DNA from: Symsagittifera roscoffensis
Taxonomy: Eukaryota > Xenacoelomorpha > Acoela > Convolutidae
DNA: 64,000 bases
Assembly (NCBI RefSeq): GCF_963678635.1
Contig: NC_087064.1
Span: 18,956,509 to 19,020,508, forward strand
Direction: 5' to 3'
Shown: one piece after another, positions 1-11,400 of the stretch
Position numbering within the stretch: the stretch's first letter is position 1
Layout of the letters: every line of letters starts with the position of its first letter
Translations under genes and position numbers: made by a program
Notes under the pieces: generated by a model
Told to the model about the DNA's origin: nothing
Seen by the model: only the letters and a program-made list of their open reading frames with translations
Databases searched by the model: none

Positions 1-700
1 AATTTAACTTTTTTACAAGATGCAAAAACTGTTTTGGTTTTTTCAACAAGTATGCAAAAATTTTCAAAAAATTTTTGTGTTAGATGCAAGTTTTTTCGTG
101 GATTTTTTGAAAACAAATGCAAAAATCTAACTTATTTTTTCTCATGCAAATGCAAAATTGCAAAATTTTATTGTAAAAAAGTTGTTAAAATAATGCTAAA
201 ATTTTTTCTTAATTGATCACTTTGAGTGCTATTCCCTTTCTTAATACATTGTTTTTCCAATATTTTTGATCAATCTACTTGCAAAAAAGAGATTTCTTTG
301 AGATCAAAAATAAAACAAAAATTTTCATTTTCTTTAATTATTAACAGTGCAAGAAAATCCTCTTTCATTTTTCTTTAAAATGCGAAAATATTTAATGAAA
401 TTCTTCTTATTTTGCGAGATTTTCTTTGATTTTTTTAACAAGTGTGTAGAAAAAATTATGAAAATTTTTGCATGGTGCAAAAATTAATGTAAAGTTTTTA
501 ACATGCTTGCAAAAATTGGTTTAATTTTTTTGCCATCTTTCTAACAAAATTAGATGCATAATTAGTTTCATTTATAACAAAGTTTTACCTTTGAAATTTC
601 TTTTTAAACTTTTCTAAGATCTCTCTGTTCCTATCTCTTCAAAATAAAATTACTAGATGCAAAAAAATTAAATTACAAAACACAAGACAAAACCAATTTA
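1..700. other. AT-rich non-coding stretch with TGCAAAAA motifs
   Basis: No gene is supported. The stretch is very AT-rich and repeatedly carries TGCAAAAA and ATGCAAAAAT words (for example around 20-60, 115-130 and 470-520), which suggests decayed satellite-like sequence. At 231-251 it holds ATTCCCTTTCTTAATACATTG-like sequence, which reappears at 7569-7590 on the far side of the polymerase pseudogene. Confidence 0.5.
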
Positions 701-701
701 T

Positions 702-1169
702 TTACAACTCAAAGAGCTGTCGAGCAGCTGAGTTCTCAAAATTTTGCAAGTTCTCAATGGAGCGCAAAGCTGGTCTTGCATCCATCACTGGTGGTTCGCT
801 GACTGGAGTTCTTGATTCAGAGCACCCCTCATCCTCTTCGATGGTTATTGGGTTGTCCACAGACCCCTCTTCCCAAGGAAAGAGGAAATCGTCGAATGGT
901 TGAGCCACATATCTAGAGTCAGGAGTTCCGGGGTAGTTCATTCCCATCATTTGCATTTCTCCAAATTGGCTCTCTGTAGGGGGTTCTTGCGTTAAATGAT
1001 GTTCATTGAAATCCCTGCGCATCACTTCCACCATGTGCCAGACTTGGATTGGGATGTCCATTCGTGCCAGAAAAACTCCACAAATTGTTTCTCGCACTTG
1101 GATTTGTACTTAATCAGCCGAAAATTCCACCGAGAACATAAGGTTGTTGTTTTGTACTGAGAAGATCAT
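702..1169 (-). pseudogene. Acidic protein of unknown function, one in-frame stop, probably part of the polymerase element
   Basis: I do not recognise this protein. From an ATG at 1169 the frame runs 19 codons to a TAA at 1110-1112, then stays open for about 135 codons to the stop at 702. The downstream part begins with a hydrophobic/basic block (FLARMDIPIQVWHMVEVMRR) and continues into a strongly acidic, Pro/Glu-rich tail (EEGSVDNPITIEEDEG). The composition looks like real protein rather than chance ORF, because the surrounding AT-rich DNA gives quite different residues. It points away from the polymerase pseudogene that starts at 2718, about 1.5 kb apart. I infer that both belonged to one mobile element. 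A shorter intact protein starting inside the ORF (first ATG at 1064) is also possible. Confidence 0.4.
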
Positions 1170-2340
1170 TTTGAGCAATTAGTTGAGTTAATGAGTAAAA
1201 CCAAGATTAACAATTGAGAGGGAGTTAGTTGACGCTGGTTAAATTGAAACTAATGTATTTAGAGCTGAGAGAGGAGGTAGTTGACAGTAGTTAAGTTGAA
1301 AACAAAAAGATTTTTACTTAAGAAAGAGGGGTACCTTCAACTGGAATGTGTGGGTTTAACCAATCAGAATGGACTTTCCTTATTTGGATTGTAGTCGTGT
1401 CCAATCTGATTTTAGTTTCCTTTTATGGAATTCTTATAGAAAACTCGTGTCCAATTGGAAACAAAGCTCCATTTTACACATTGTCGTTTCCAATCACAAA
1501 AATGTTCATTTTTGTTCAAGTTGTCGTATCCAGTCAGAGGAACCTTTTAAGGACTTAAGTCTTCCAAATAAGTAAAAATATACACAAAAGCAATTGCAAA
1601 AAAAAATGACCAAAAGTTATTTGAAGTAAAAATAAGAAATATTGCCAATATAAGTAACAAAAGAATGAAAATTAATAAAAGTAACATCTCTGCAAGTCTT
1701 CTCATCAAGTTAATTGAATTTTTTGTATGTAATCAATGAGAAAATGCTGATTTTTAAGTAGATAGTCAAGTTCTTTGATTTTGATGACGATTACTCAAAG
1801 TTGATGAATTTTTCAAAGCAAATATCTGGAAATCTGATACCAAAGCTGATCATGCAAGATTTTGAACTTTGAAAATCTTTAAAGAAATGGAGGAATAAAG
1901 AACTTTGCTGGGGAGTTTTGACAAATTTGGGAGTTGGGTAGGGAATGAAAAGAGTTTGTGAAACATTATCGTACGACTTTTTTATTAACTTCAAATTTTC
2001 TAAAAGAAATAAAATTTATTTCCTTGTCAAGTGTAACTCAGCAGTAAGTTTATAGCTTTGATAGGCAATATGTGGATGAAATGTAAAATCTTTGATTGGG
2101 TAAGTTTCTCTAAAGAGACTTTTTCTTAGTCGGAGTACTCTATTTTGGACAACATAGACGTCCAAAAAATTATGAAAAAATTACGAATTTACATCTATTT
2201 TATCAAAAAGGAAATCACACGGAATATTTTCTTTGTTCTTTTAATTGACATTTTTCTAAAAATGAATATTTTGGATCCAAACTTATGACTAGAAACTGCT
2301 TAGTTCTGATTGAATGAAAATTTTTCTGGAAAATTCTAGA
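1170..2340. other. No gene seen
   Basis: AT-rich sequence between the acidic ORF and the TGACGTCA array. The ORFs of about 60-70 codons here are low-complexity and overlap each other, and I support none. The block 1345-1530 repeats GTGTCCAAT/GTCGTGTCCAAT-like words three or four times. Confidence 0.4.
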
Positions 2341-2350
2341 AATTTCGAAG

Positions 2351-2530
2351 GAATGACGTAGGCGATGACATCATTACCATAAAAGGAAGGTTGCGTGGGT
2401 GGTGACGTCACTTCTAAATATAAGATGAAGTCATTACCATAAAAAGAAAATTGCGTAGGCGGTGACGTCACTTCTATTCAAAGAATGACGTCATTACCGT
2501 AAAAGGATAATTGCGTAGGCGATGACGTCA
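2351..2530. promoter_or_regulatory. 60-bp tandem array with four TGACGTCA palindromes
   Basis: Three units with an exact 60-bp period. Each holds a TCATTACC(A/G)TAAAA block and a GTGACGTCA block. Perfect TGACGTCA palindromes, which are CRE/ATF-type bZIP sites, occur at 2403-2410, 2463-2470, 2487-2494 and 2523-2530, with degenerate versions at 2353 and 2365. The array ends 188 bases before the ATG of the polymerase pseudogene at 2718. A promoter or enhancer role is inference from position and motif; it could equally be a replication-related or passive tandem repeat. Confidence 0.5.
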
Positions 2531-2717
2531 TTGTTAGTACAAAATCGCTTATTTGATTGAGTTAAATCATTCATTTCATTTGCCAATCAGAAACAGTTAA
2601 TTGAATTTTACTTCAAATTTTACATTTCGTTACTTCACGAAAATCAAGTATTTTCATTCAATTGGTACTTTGAACTTTTAATTTTGGAACATTTCTAAAG
2701 TCCCAAATTTTTAGATA

Positions 2718-5700
2718 ATGCCTACCCTTAACCGAAACGAGAAAATAAAGTGTGGAGACTGTGGAAATCTGGATATTCGTCAAAACGCAGCCCGACATCG
2801 AAAAAGATGTGCTAAAGGAGTTGTTTCTTGTCCTGACTGTAAGTATTCCACTTACAATCAACAAGAAATGAACTATCATATGGCCAAGATGCATGCACCT
2901 TCACGTTCGAAGCAGTCAACAGTTTGTTCTTCTTGTGAACAAGAATTCTCAAGTTACTACTCTCTCCAACAACATCGCAGAAAAGAACATGGAGCAAAAC
3001 AACGAAAACCCAGTGATACTCTAGCGGACTTGAATGAGATTGTGGAGGAAGAAGGGGAAGATGGTGAAAAACTAAAGGAGGAACTTAGTGCTTGTCAACA
3101 TTTTCTGGTGAATACGGAGATGGAAAATGGGAGACCTAAGGTATTTTACTTCCAAATGTCCAAATTAGACACTAAAATAATCAACGAGAAACTTGAAGAA
3201 GTCTTCAACAAGCTCGATTCTGCAGCCAAAATCAACATTGCTCTGGATTTTGTTATTCCAAATATTGAGACTGGTGAATATCGATATTTCTACGCCCATG
3301 AAAACAATACTCTGTTCGAAAAATCCCACTTACTTTGTACAAAAGCGGATTTAATAACAATCCAAAGAAAAGTAGAAAAATTTGATATTGTGGAGCAATG
3401 TACCCAAGAACGCCAAAAAAGAAAATGGAGATTGAAGTTAATTACTAACGTCCCAATTTTCGCTGCTTTGCTGAAAAAAATCCCCATGGGATGTCCGGAC
3501 TCTGTCTTACCCGAACCTTTATTACGACATACGCAAGTGAATTGTCTTTTATCTAACAAATACAAGGAACCTTACAAAGATCATTTGTGTCTTTTCCACG
3601 CATTGGCCATGTACATCAACGGACATAATGATCTCGACTCTCACACTTCTAGATACTTTACAGATTTTATATCAAAATCTGGTTATGATCCTAAGAGTTT
3701 TCGTGGAGTTTCTGTAGAAGACTTACCTGTTGTCGAGGAAATTGTGCAAAGAAATTTTATATACGATTTCGATATCCAAGAAGGAGAATATTTAGGAGAA
3801 CTAGCTCGACGAAGTATCGGAAGATTCGATAAAACAGTTAAACTACTGAGATTTAACAATCATATCATTCATACAATTGATATTAATTCTTTCTTCAAGT
3901 GTTTTCGGTGTTCTAGTTGTGACACTTTTTTTAATAAATCCGACAATTTTAACAAACATCTTCTGAGATGCAAGGACCGAGTGAAACACATTTACCCAAA
4001 GAACGTCTATGAGCTTCGCGAAACCTTGTTTGAAAAGCTAGAAGGATTCAGTCTTCCAGTTTCTGAAGGCAACAAGCTTTTCAACAGTCTAGCAATTTTC
4101 GACTTTGAGTCGATTTGTGTTCCTACAGAGGAACTAAAAGAGACGCAAACTACATTCTGGATTGGAAAACATGTCCTCATTTCACTCTCTATTTTATTGA
4201 ATCTGATTGATGAACCCATCCTTCTGTACAACAAGGATCCACAGAACTTGATAAATGATTTTGTATCCAACTTCGAGCTGTTGGCTGAACAAAGTAAGCT
4301 GGAAATGAGAAAAAAATTTCAAAAAATTGAAGTAGCTGTGAATGAAAGAATGAAAAAAATCTTTGATCAGCTGAACGAACATGGTAAAAACTTTTGTAGT
4401 AACAAATTTGAGTACGAAGACGAATGCATTGAAGATTCGGAAGAAGCAGATACGTCAACACAATTCTTGCGAATTCAGAAAAATCAACTCATTGATTTGA
4501 AACAACATCTGGGGAGATATGTAAATACTTTACCTGTTTTTGGATTTAACAGCGGTAGATATATTTTAAATTTGATCACACCTACCTAATCCCCTACTTG
4601 ATTCGCGATAAAGAACAAGAAACATCCGTCATCAAAAAAGCAAATGACTTTATATATTTCAAGTTTGGAGATGTACAATTTCTCGACATAATGAAGTTTC
4701 TGGGAGGGGCAACTACTCTGGACTCCTTTCTCAAAGCCTATAAAGCTAGCGAAACGAAAAGATTCTTTCCCTATGAGTGGTTTGATAACCCAGACAAACT
4801 TGACTTTCCTGAATTGGCACCGTATGAAGCCTTTTTCAGTAAATTTAGAAACAATAATCCTCTAGACAAAGACTTCATTGATTATGAGAAGCTTAGAAAA
4901 AGTGGGTTTGACGAACAACAGGCGCTGAAAAAGCTTCAAATCAAAACTGTTCCTTCATCTGGTTTGGATAACTACAATTACTTACAAGAGACATGGAAGA
5001 AAAATGGAATGACAGTGTTCAAAGAATTTTTGAAGTGGTACAACAACAAGGATAGAGTTCCAACCCTGGAGGCAATGCAAAAAATGATTCAGTTTTATCA
5101 TAACAAGGGGATAGATATGTTAAAACTTGGATGCACACTTCCAAATCAAGCAAACATTTGTCTAAACAAATCTACAAATTACAAGTTTTATCCATTTTGC
5201 GAAAGTGATAAAGACTTGTGTGAAAAAATTAGAGAGGACATGACTGGTGGACCTTCCATTGTTTTCACTCGAAAAACTGTAGTTGATGAAACATACATCA
5301 GAAATTCATCAAATGTTTGTAAATCAATCGTTGGAATTGATGCAAGCCAGCTTTACCCTTTCTCAATGTGTCAAGATATGCCAAGAGGACTGTACACGAG
5401 ATGGGAGTTTGACACTGAAATGCAGAAATTCAAGGCTAGACATAATCGAACTCGCAATTTTGAGAAAATGGTCATGTCTTTTTTATCAAGAATCAAGACC
5501 AGAATGTAAAATTGAGAGCTTTTTTACATCTGGAAAACAGAAAAAAATCGACTGTTTTAATGTTGATGGTTACTGCGATCACTGTAAAACAGTATTCGAA
5601 GCAATGGGATGTTACTACCACTTCTGTTCCTGTCAAGAAGCTTGTCCCTCCCTAACAGAACAGGATATTGAGCGAGGAAACAAGAAGAGAGAGATGGATG

Positions 5701-7067
5701 ATATGCGACGAGAATACATTAAAGAGAAAGGATACAAAGTGGAAGAAATGTGGGAGTGTGACTGGTGGGAAAGTTTCAAAACCAATGACAAGATCAAAAA
5801 TCACGTCAGAACCCACTTTCCCTATAAAAGACCTTTTTCTACAGACTCCCTTCTAGCAAAAATAAAAGATGGATCTCTTTTTGGCTACGTTCAGTGCGAC
5901 TTAATTGTTCCAGATGAGCTAAAATCAAAATTTGCGAATTTTCCTCCAATTTTCAAAAAAACTGAGGTTGGAAGAGATGATATTGGAGATTACATGAAAA
6001 ACTAAGCGATCGAGAACGAAATGTTAAAGCATCCTCAGAGAATGCTGATATCTAGTTTCAAGCTGGAAAATGGAACAGTTATAACTCCTCTCTTCAACTT
6101 TTATATGGAACTTGGATTGCAGTTCACCAAAATTTACCGATTTGTTCAATATTCTCCTCGGAAGTGTTTCAATAATTTCGTTCAAGCAGTGGTTGATGCA
6201 AGAAGAGAAGGAGATGAAAACCCTTTGTCAGGAGTTGTGGCAGAAACGATGAAACTTTTGGGTAATTCCTCGTATGGATATCAGATCATGGATAGATCGA
6301 GACATACAATCACAAAATATCTCAAAGATGAAAAAACTCATAAGGCAATCAATGAACCACTGTTTAAGAGACTTAACACAGTTGAGAAGGACTTATATGA
6401 GGTGGAATTATTGAAGTCAACCATTGAGCACCGAGAACCCATCATTGTTGGTTTTTTCATACTTCAGTATGCAAAACTGAGAACGTTAGAACTCTACTAT
6501 TACTTTTTTGACAAGTTCTGTGATGTGATTAAATTTGAAGAGTTGGAGATAAAAACAGACTCACTTTACTTGGAACTTGCCGAAGAAAATTTATACGACT
6601 GTATCAAACCAGATAAGAGAGCTGCTTGGGAAAAAATGAAGGAAAATGACTGTAGAGACTCTTTCAAGGCGGATGCAAAATCTAATTTCTTCCCTCGAAC
6701 GTGTTGCAGTACGCATAAAAAGCATGATTAGCGGGAGCCGGGACTTTTTAAAGAAGAATTCAGATGTACAGAAATGCTATGTTTGTGGAGCAAGACATAT
6801 TGCTGCTATGACAACAAGTCCGATAAGTTCAAATTTAGCAGTAAAGGATTAAATAAACGGGTTCTAGAAGATTCTGGAGACGGTCCCATGTCAAAATACA
6901 GGAGACTGCTTGATGAAGCAATTAATCTTACATCTACTAACAGAGGATTCAGATTTATAAGTCATATGGTGGCCACATATGAACAGACAAAGAAAGGACT
7001 AAGCTGTTTTTATCCAAAAAGACAAGTACAAGATGATGGAATTCATAAAGAACCATTGAACTTATAA
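2718..7067 (+). pseudogene. Protein-primed family-B DNA polymerase with N-terminal zinc fingers (Polinton/Maverick or adintovirus-like), broken
   Basis: The N-terminus carries three C2H2-like fingers (within about residues 12-95) with CX2C...HX4H spacing, and a fourth near residue 400. Next comes a DNA_pol_B_2-type 3'-5' exonuclease (DFE at 4099-4107, then an NSGRY segment at 4548-4562), then the polymerase: motif A-like DASQLYP at 5339-5359, motif B KLLGNSSYGY at about 6250-6280 and motif C at about 6550-6575. The C-terminal block to 7067 (THKKHD, CYVCGARH-region, PLNL end) also reads as polymerase. The coding frame is broken by a frameshift near 4575-4597, another near 5480-5510 at a T run, an in-frame TAA at 6003-6005 and an in-frame TAG at 6729-6731. 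Motif C reads KTDS where the family has an acidic first residue, and the exonuclease NSGRY segment has Ile where Asp is usual. It is therefore a dead copy. No integrase, ATPase or capsid gene of such an element is visible in the window. Confidence 0.8.
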
Positions 7068-7069
7068 GA

Positions 7070-7819
7070 ACTGATCTGGTGCAGTAAAAAAAATCATGAT
7101 GTCGTGTTATAGTGGTTTTACAATATTAGATATACAATGCAGTGATTTATCTACTTTTTGTAATTTAATTTTTTTTTCTCAAAAAATTTGACTTTTTTTC
7201 GAAGTTTCTGTAGGTTTCAGCATTGTTCAGATAGAAAGAAAGTTTATTGTTTCATTTAGACAGAAAATAGGATTATCTAATAAATTTGGTCAAATAATAG
7301 CTCACCTTATCATGTTTGAAGTTTTTTGAAAATTTTTTCATAAAAATTCCAAGTTTTTACCCAAAAAACTCTTAGCATCGACTTACCATATATCAAAAAA
7401 CTAATTAAAAGTCCTTCATTACAAAACCTACTCGTAATTAAAATTTGATATTTAACAATTAGGTAACGGGCGCCGAAATTTTTGCGAAAAAATTAGAATT
7501 TTCCACTCAAAAACCAAAAAAGTACGTTTATCTTTCTCTTACCATCACACTGAAACCTTACCATTCGTGTTCCCTATCTTAATACATTGTAGACTCTATA
7601 CCCAATGTTAATACACAGCTGGCAGACCGGATGCTCTATTCCCTATCTTAAAACATGTGGGTCTGCCACCTCCCCCCCCCCCCCCCACCCCCCCACTTCA
7701 GCTCCAACATCTACTACTCTCTTTTAATAGATGCGATAATTTGTGTTTTTTGTAAAAAGTAACATCCATTACAAAATAATAAAATTAGTTCTACCAAAAA
7801 TCAACCAAAATGAGTAAAT
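7070..7819. other. Non-coding; short repeat cluster and C-tract
   Basis: AT-rich to about 7560. Related sequences of about 20 bases then occur three times: 7569-7590 (TTCCCTATCTTAATACATTG), about 7598-7617 and 7638-7657. The first matches 231-251 at the left end of the window. A C-rich tract with runs of C lies at 7672-7696. These may mark one boundary of the polymerase element, but no terminal inverted repeat could be proven. Confidence 0.4.
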
Positions 7820-8014
7820 TTATTTCTTTTGCTTGATTTTCTGGGCTAAAATTAGAGTTGATGTAAATGCAATAATTGCAGAAATAACTATGAGAGTAAG
7901 AAAGATGAAAAACAAAATGAGGGGTTCTGGTTTGATTGAGTTAACTGAACTGATTTTCCAGCTGAGTTTGAAAAACTTTGTCATGCTATGTTTTTTTCTA
8001 TGTCTGATATTCAA
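7820..8014 (-). CDS. Hypothetical small single-pass membrane protein
   Basis: A 64-codon ORF with a basic N-terminal third, one strongly hydrophobic segment (LILFFIFLTLIVISAIIAF, about residues 32-55) and a lysine-rich C-terminus (KIKQKK). It resembles no family I can name. It lies 750 bp after the polymerase pseudogene on the opposite strand and could be a minor gene of the same element or a chance ORF in AT-rich DNA. T-rich minus-strand DNA gives hydrophobic residues by default, so confidence is low. Confidence 0.22.
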   Translation of the reverse strand: MNIRHRKKHSMTKFFKLSWKISSVNSIKPEPLILFFIFLTLIVISAIIAFTSTLILAQKIKQKK

Positions 8015-8257
8015 TTTGAGAATGAAAAAATAACTGATTTAATCGTTAATGTTTCGTTCGATAGCCCAAACAATTCAATCAAAATTGCAAGAGCTATGCT
8101 GAGGTTTGGTTTTTTGTAGATTTCTGTGAAGGGTCTCAGATTTTCTGTGAATAGATTCACACCCGGGTCGAGGTCACAGACTCATGTCCAGAGTTTGAGG
8201 GTCTCCCCGCATCCAAATTTAGACCCAAAGTACATAGTCGCGCCGAGAGTTTGAGTT

Positions 8258-8476
8258 TGGAAAGTCGGGACATGAGTCGCGCCGTCGGCTGCAAAAGTCT
8301 GGACACTCCAATATTTGGTCGTGAAATTGTGGACATGGTTCGCGAAAGTCTGGACATACCAAAATTTGGTCGGGAAAATTTGGGCATGGGTCTCGATAGT
8401 CTGAACATGCGTAATTTTGGTCTGAAAAGTCTAGACACGCCAAAATTTTGTCGCAAAATTCTGGGCATCATTCTGG
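8258..8476. repeat. Imperfect minisatellite, about 51-bp unit
   Basis: Units start with AAAGTCTGGACA at 8294, 8345 and 8426, with a shortened 30-bp unit at 8396 and a diverged partial unit near 8258. Each unit ends in a (G/T)GGCATGG(T/G)TC(T/G)CG-like block. The 155-codon minus-strand ORF (8157-8624), rich in FSRPNFGMSRLSR-like repeats, is only a translation of this array. No function is visible. Confidence 0.6.
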
Positions 8477-11400
8477 GACCTCGACGCGGGCAAGAATAAA
8501 AATTGAGAGGGATTGAGCTTTGAGCATTTTTTTCTCGTTTTAGAGGGATTGATTTTGTCGTTGTGAAAGGGTTTTTCTTCTGAAATTTGTAACTTGTTGT
8601 GTTATATTTGTTTTTTTTTAGCATGAAGAGTCAGTAAAATTCAACTTCCAGTATAAAGTTTGACAATAAAACTGTAACTTATCGATGGTTTGATCTTGTT
8701 TCTATGATTGAAATTATGAAATAAATACTAGATATTCAAGTTGTGTCAATGAATGTCAATGAAATAACTGTTAGAGATCCAATTAGATTACTGTGGCTTG
8801 TATTTTATAGTTAGAAAAACAATAGTCAGTTTTTCGGACGACACTTTCCTCGTTTTGAGTGGACTTTCTGCAAAAAATAAAGAAAGATAAATTTTCCTAG
8901 AATTTTTCAAAACCTATTGTTTTTTATTTTGATTTTTGGACATAGATTTTAGGACTAGTTTAATGTCTGAAACGTTTTATAAATTTTATGTTGTGATAGC
9001 CCAAACAAACCAATTGTGATACAAAAAGGTACAACTTTTTAATTTTAAAGCATTATAACAAAACTTTAACAGATTTTCAGACATCACTTTTCGCGAAATT
9101 ATTTAGAAAGAATAAAATGCTCAATTTTTATTAAATCAATCGAAAATTGACTGAGTACCTTCTGCGTATTTTCTTATCAAACAGACCGAGCCCCCCCCAA
9201 AAAAAAAACATTTTTTTTTGTGGTTAAATATGACGACCCAGTTTCGTTAAAAAATGTTAGCTGAAGCAAAAATCTCAGCAAATTTTATACTCGTAATTTT
9301 TGTCCCAATCATAATCAATTTGAGAATGAAAAAAAAACTGATTTAATCATAAATGTTTTGTTCAACTTTTCTGTGCAATTAAAATCAACACCCGTGTTTT
9401 TAGGGATGTTTTTACATAAAAAACAGAAAATCAAAAGTTTTCTGTTTCAATGGTACAACTTGCGCAATTCAAATTCTTGATCACGAGCTGTTGCAAATTT
9501 CATGAGCATTGTTTTTAAAACTCTCTTTTTCAAAACGCATCACTAACCACTGATTTTTAATTTTTTTTTGTTATTCTCGGTCATAAATTTTTCTCAATGA
9601 TAATCATTTATCATTTACCAGTCCTCGAAATTAAACGGAAGCCAAAGGCCTCACAGTCCATAACAAAGGACCATGTGAGAGCGTTCCTTGATTATACCCC
9701 TGTACCAAGTTTTTTATGTTTGTTGCTGTTCAGCATACTTTAATTGATAAAGTTTTTATTCTGTTTCCTCACTTACAGACTTTTATTTTTCAACTTTAGC
9801 AATAAAACTGTTAACAAAGTCGCGTGTGTTCAAATTTTACAAAATTGGCTCATAATTTTTTTGTCACTTATACATGCTCTTCAAAATTGGAGCAAACTTT
9901 TCTTCTGATGTTCTAAAAGTTTCAGTTTTGCTGGATCTATTGATGTTGCGCAACAAAAAATTGTTATGTCTCTGCAACTAGAGCAGAGTAGTTTTGTTCG
10001 CAGTTCCATAAATAAATACTCCATATTGAACAATGACTGAGTGAAAACGTTGAAGGTTTTAACTAACAAATTTTTCTTGTGGACTAGAAAAAATTAGGAT
10101 AAAGTAGCTTTTACGACTTACTTACTGCCGCGCAACGTTTTGGAAATTTCAAATTTTTCCAATTACGACCCTAAAAATCTGCATTTGTTTTTAAGGCTTA
10201 GTATTGTTTAGTCCCACAAAATAAACGGTAGGGAAATCTAATTTTCGGCTGTAGTCATATATTGAATTAGTTAAATGTGTTTTTTGAGTGTGTGAATTGT
10301 GCAAAAATAACAACATGTTTTTTTCGATTAGTTTCTCTAAAATTTTGCCCAGATTTTAGTTCTTCGTTTTCAGTGTTTTCTTTCTGATTTTTTAATATAA
10401 TTTATTCTGATTTTTTTTCCATTTTTGTTAGTTTTCAGAGATTGTTTGGTTTGACTTTTTGGCAACTTTTTTTAGAAAAATTTTTATATCTACCCTTCAT
10501 GTTATTTACTTGATTTCTTTCTCAATATAAGGAAATGTATGAACAGGATTTCGGGTCAAACTGAGCCACTATTGGTGATAGGGTTATTTTTGAACTGAGC
10601 AATGAAAGTCTTCGAATCACACACGAAAAACGACACAAATTTGAAGTGAATAAAAAAAAATGTTTTTTTTTAGTAAATGTGGTCGGAAATTTCTGTGCTG
10701 CTTGCACAGCACGTGTACTCTTGTTTTGATTGCCGCTTACTTCATTTGCATCATATCAGATTTCAGACCATTTGAAGGAGGCTCCACCTCCCCAAATTGA
10801 TTAAGAGAGGGAGGGGGGAGTTCACTTGGTTTTTTATTAATTGTCTTTTATTTGCTTGAGACGGGGAGATAATTTACTTGGTTGAGGTGGGAGGGGGTAC
10901 CAGTGTTTTAGTTACAAGAGATTATAAAAGTACTATACATGATGGGGGAGGGCTTTGCTTTATTGTTGTCGTGTAGTGCAACCAAAAAGATTCAATGAAG
11001 ACGGTAAGTATGTACATGATAATGTAAGAAACAATTTGAGTAGAGATAAAATGTTGAAATTTAAACTAAAGCACAACCAAAGTAGATCTAAATCGCTTCT
11101 AATCTCTCCCATTTTCCTCTCTCCAATACAATTCGGGTATTATATTGTTACAAAAGGCGTCCTTGGTTGAATGCAGCAGGTATTCTTGCTCAATTGGTCA
11201 AATTTTTATCTGAACAATTCCAAAAAATGTGGACCAATTTTTAAAAATTCTTGAACACATTGCCCCCGATCAATTACATTTATTATCTTTTGAAAATAGC
11301 TAAGCTAGGTAAATGTTCTGAAACCTTAGTTTTTTCAATGCCTTTTTTCTCTTTTATATCCTCGGAATATTTTTTAAGAGGATCTATGTTGATTGAATAT

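Noticed and set aside
1346-1575. Overlapping 68-70 codon ORFs
   Set aside because: Two frames over the same short repeat-bearing DNA, with no motif.
2351-2530. CRISPR-like array
   Set aside because: The repeats are contiguous 60-bp units without unique spacers, in a eukaryotic genome; ordinary tandem repeat.
8157-8624. 155-codon minus-strand ORF with SRP/FSRPNFG repeats
   Set aside because: It is a translation of a 51-bp minisatellite, with no start context or flanking conservation.
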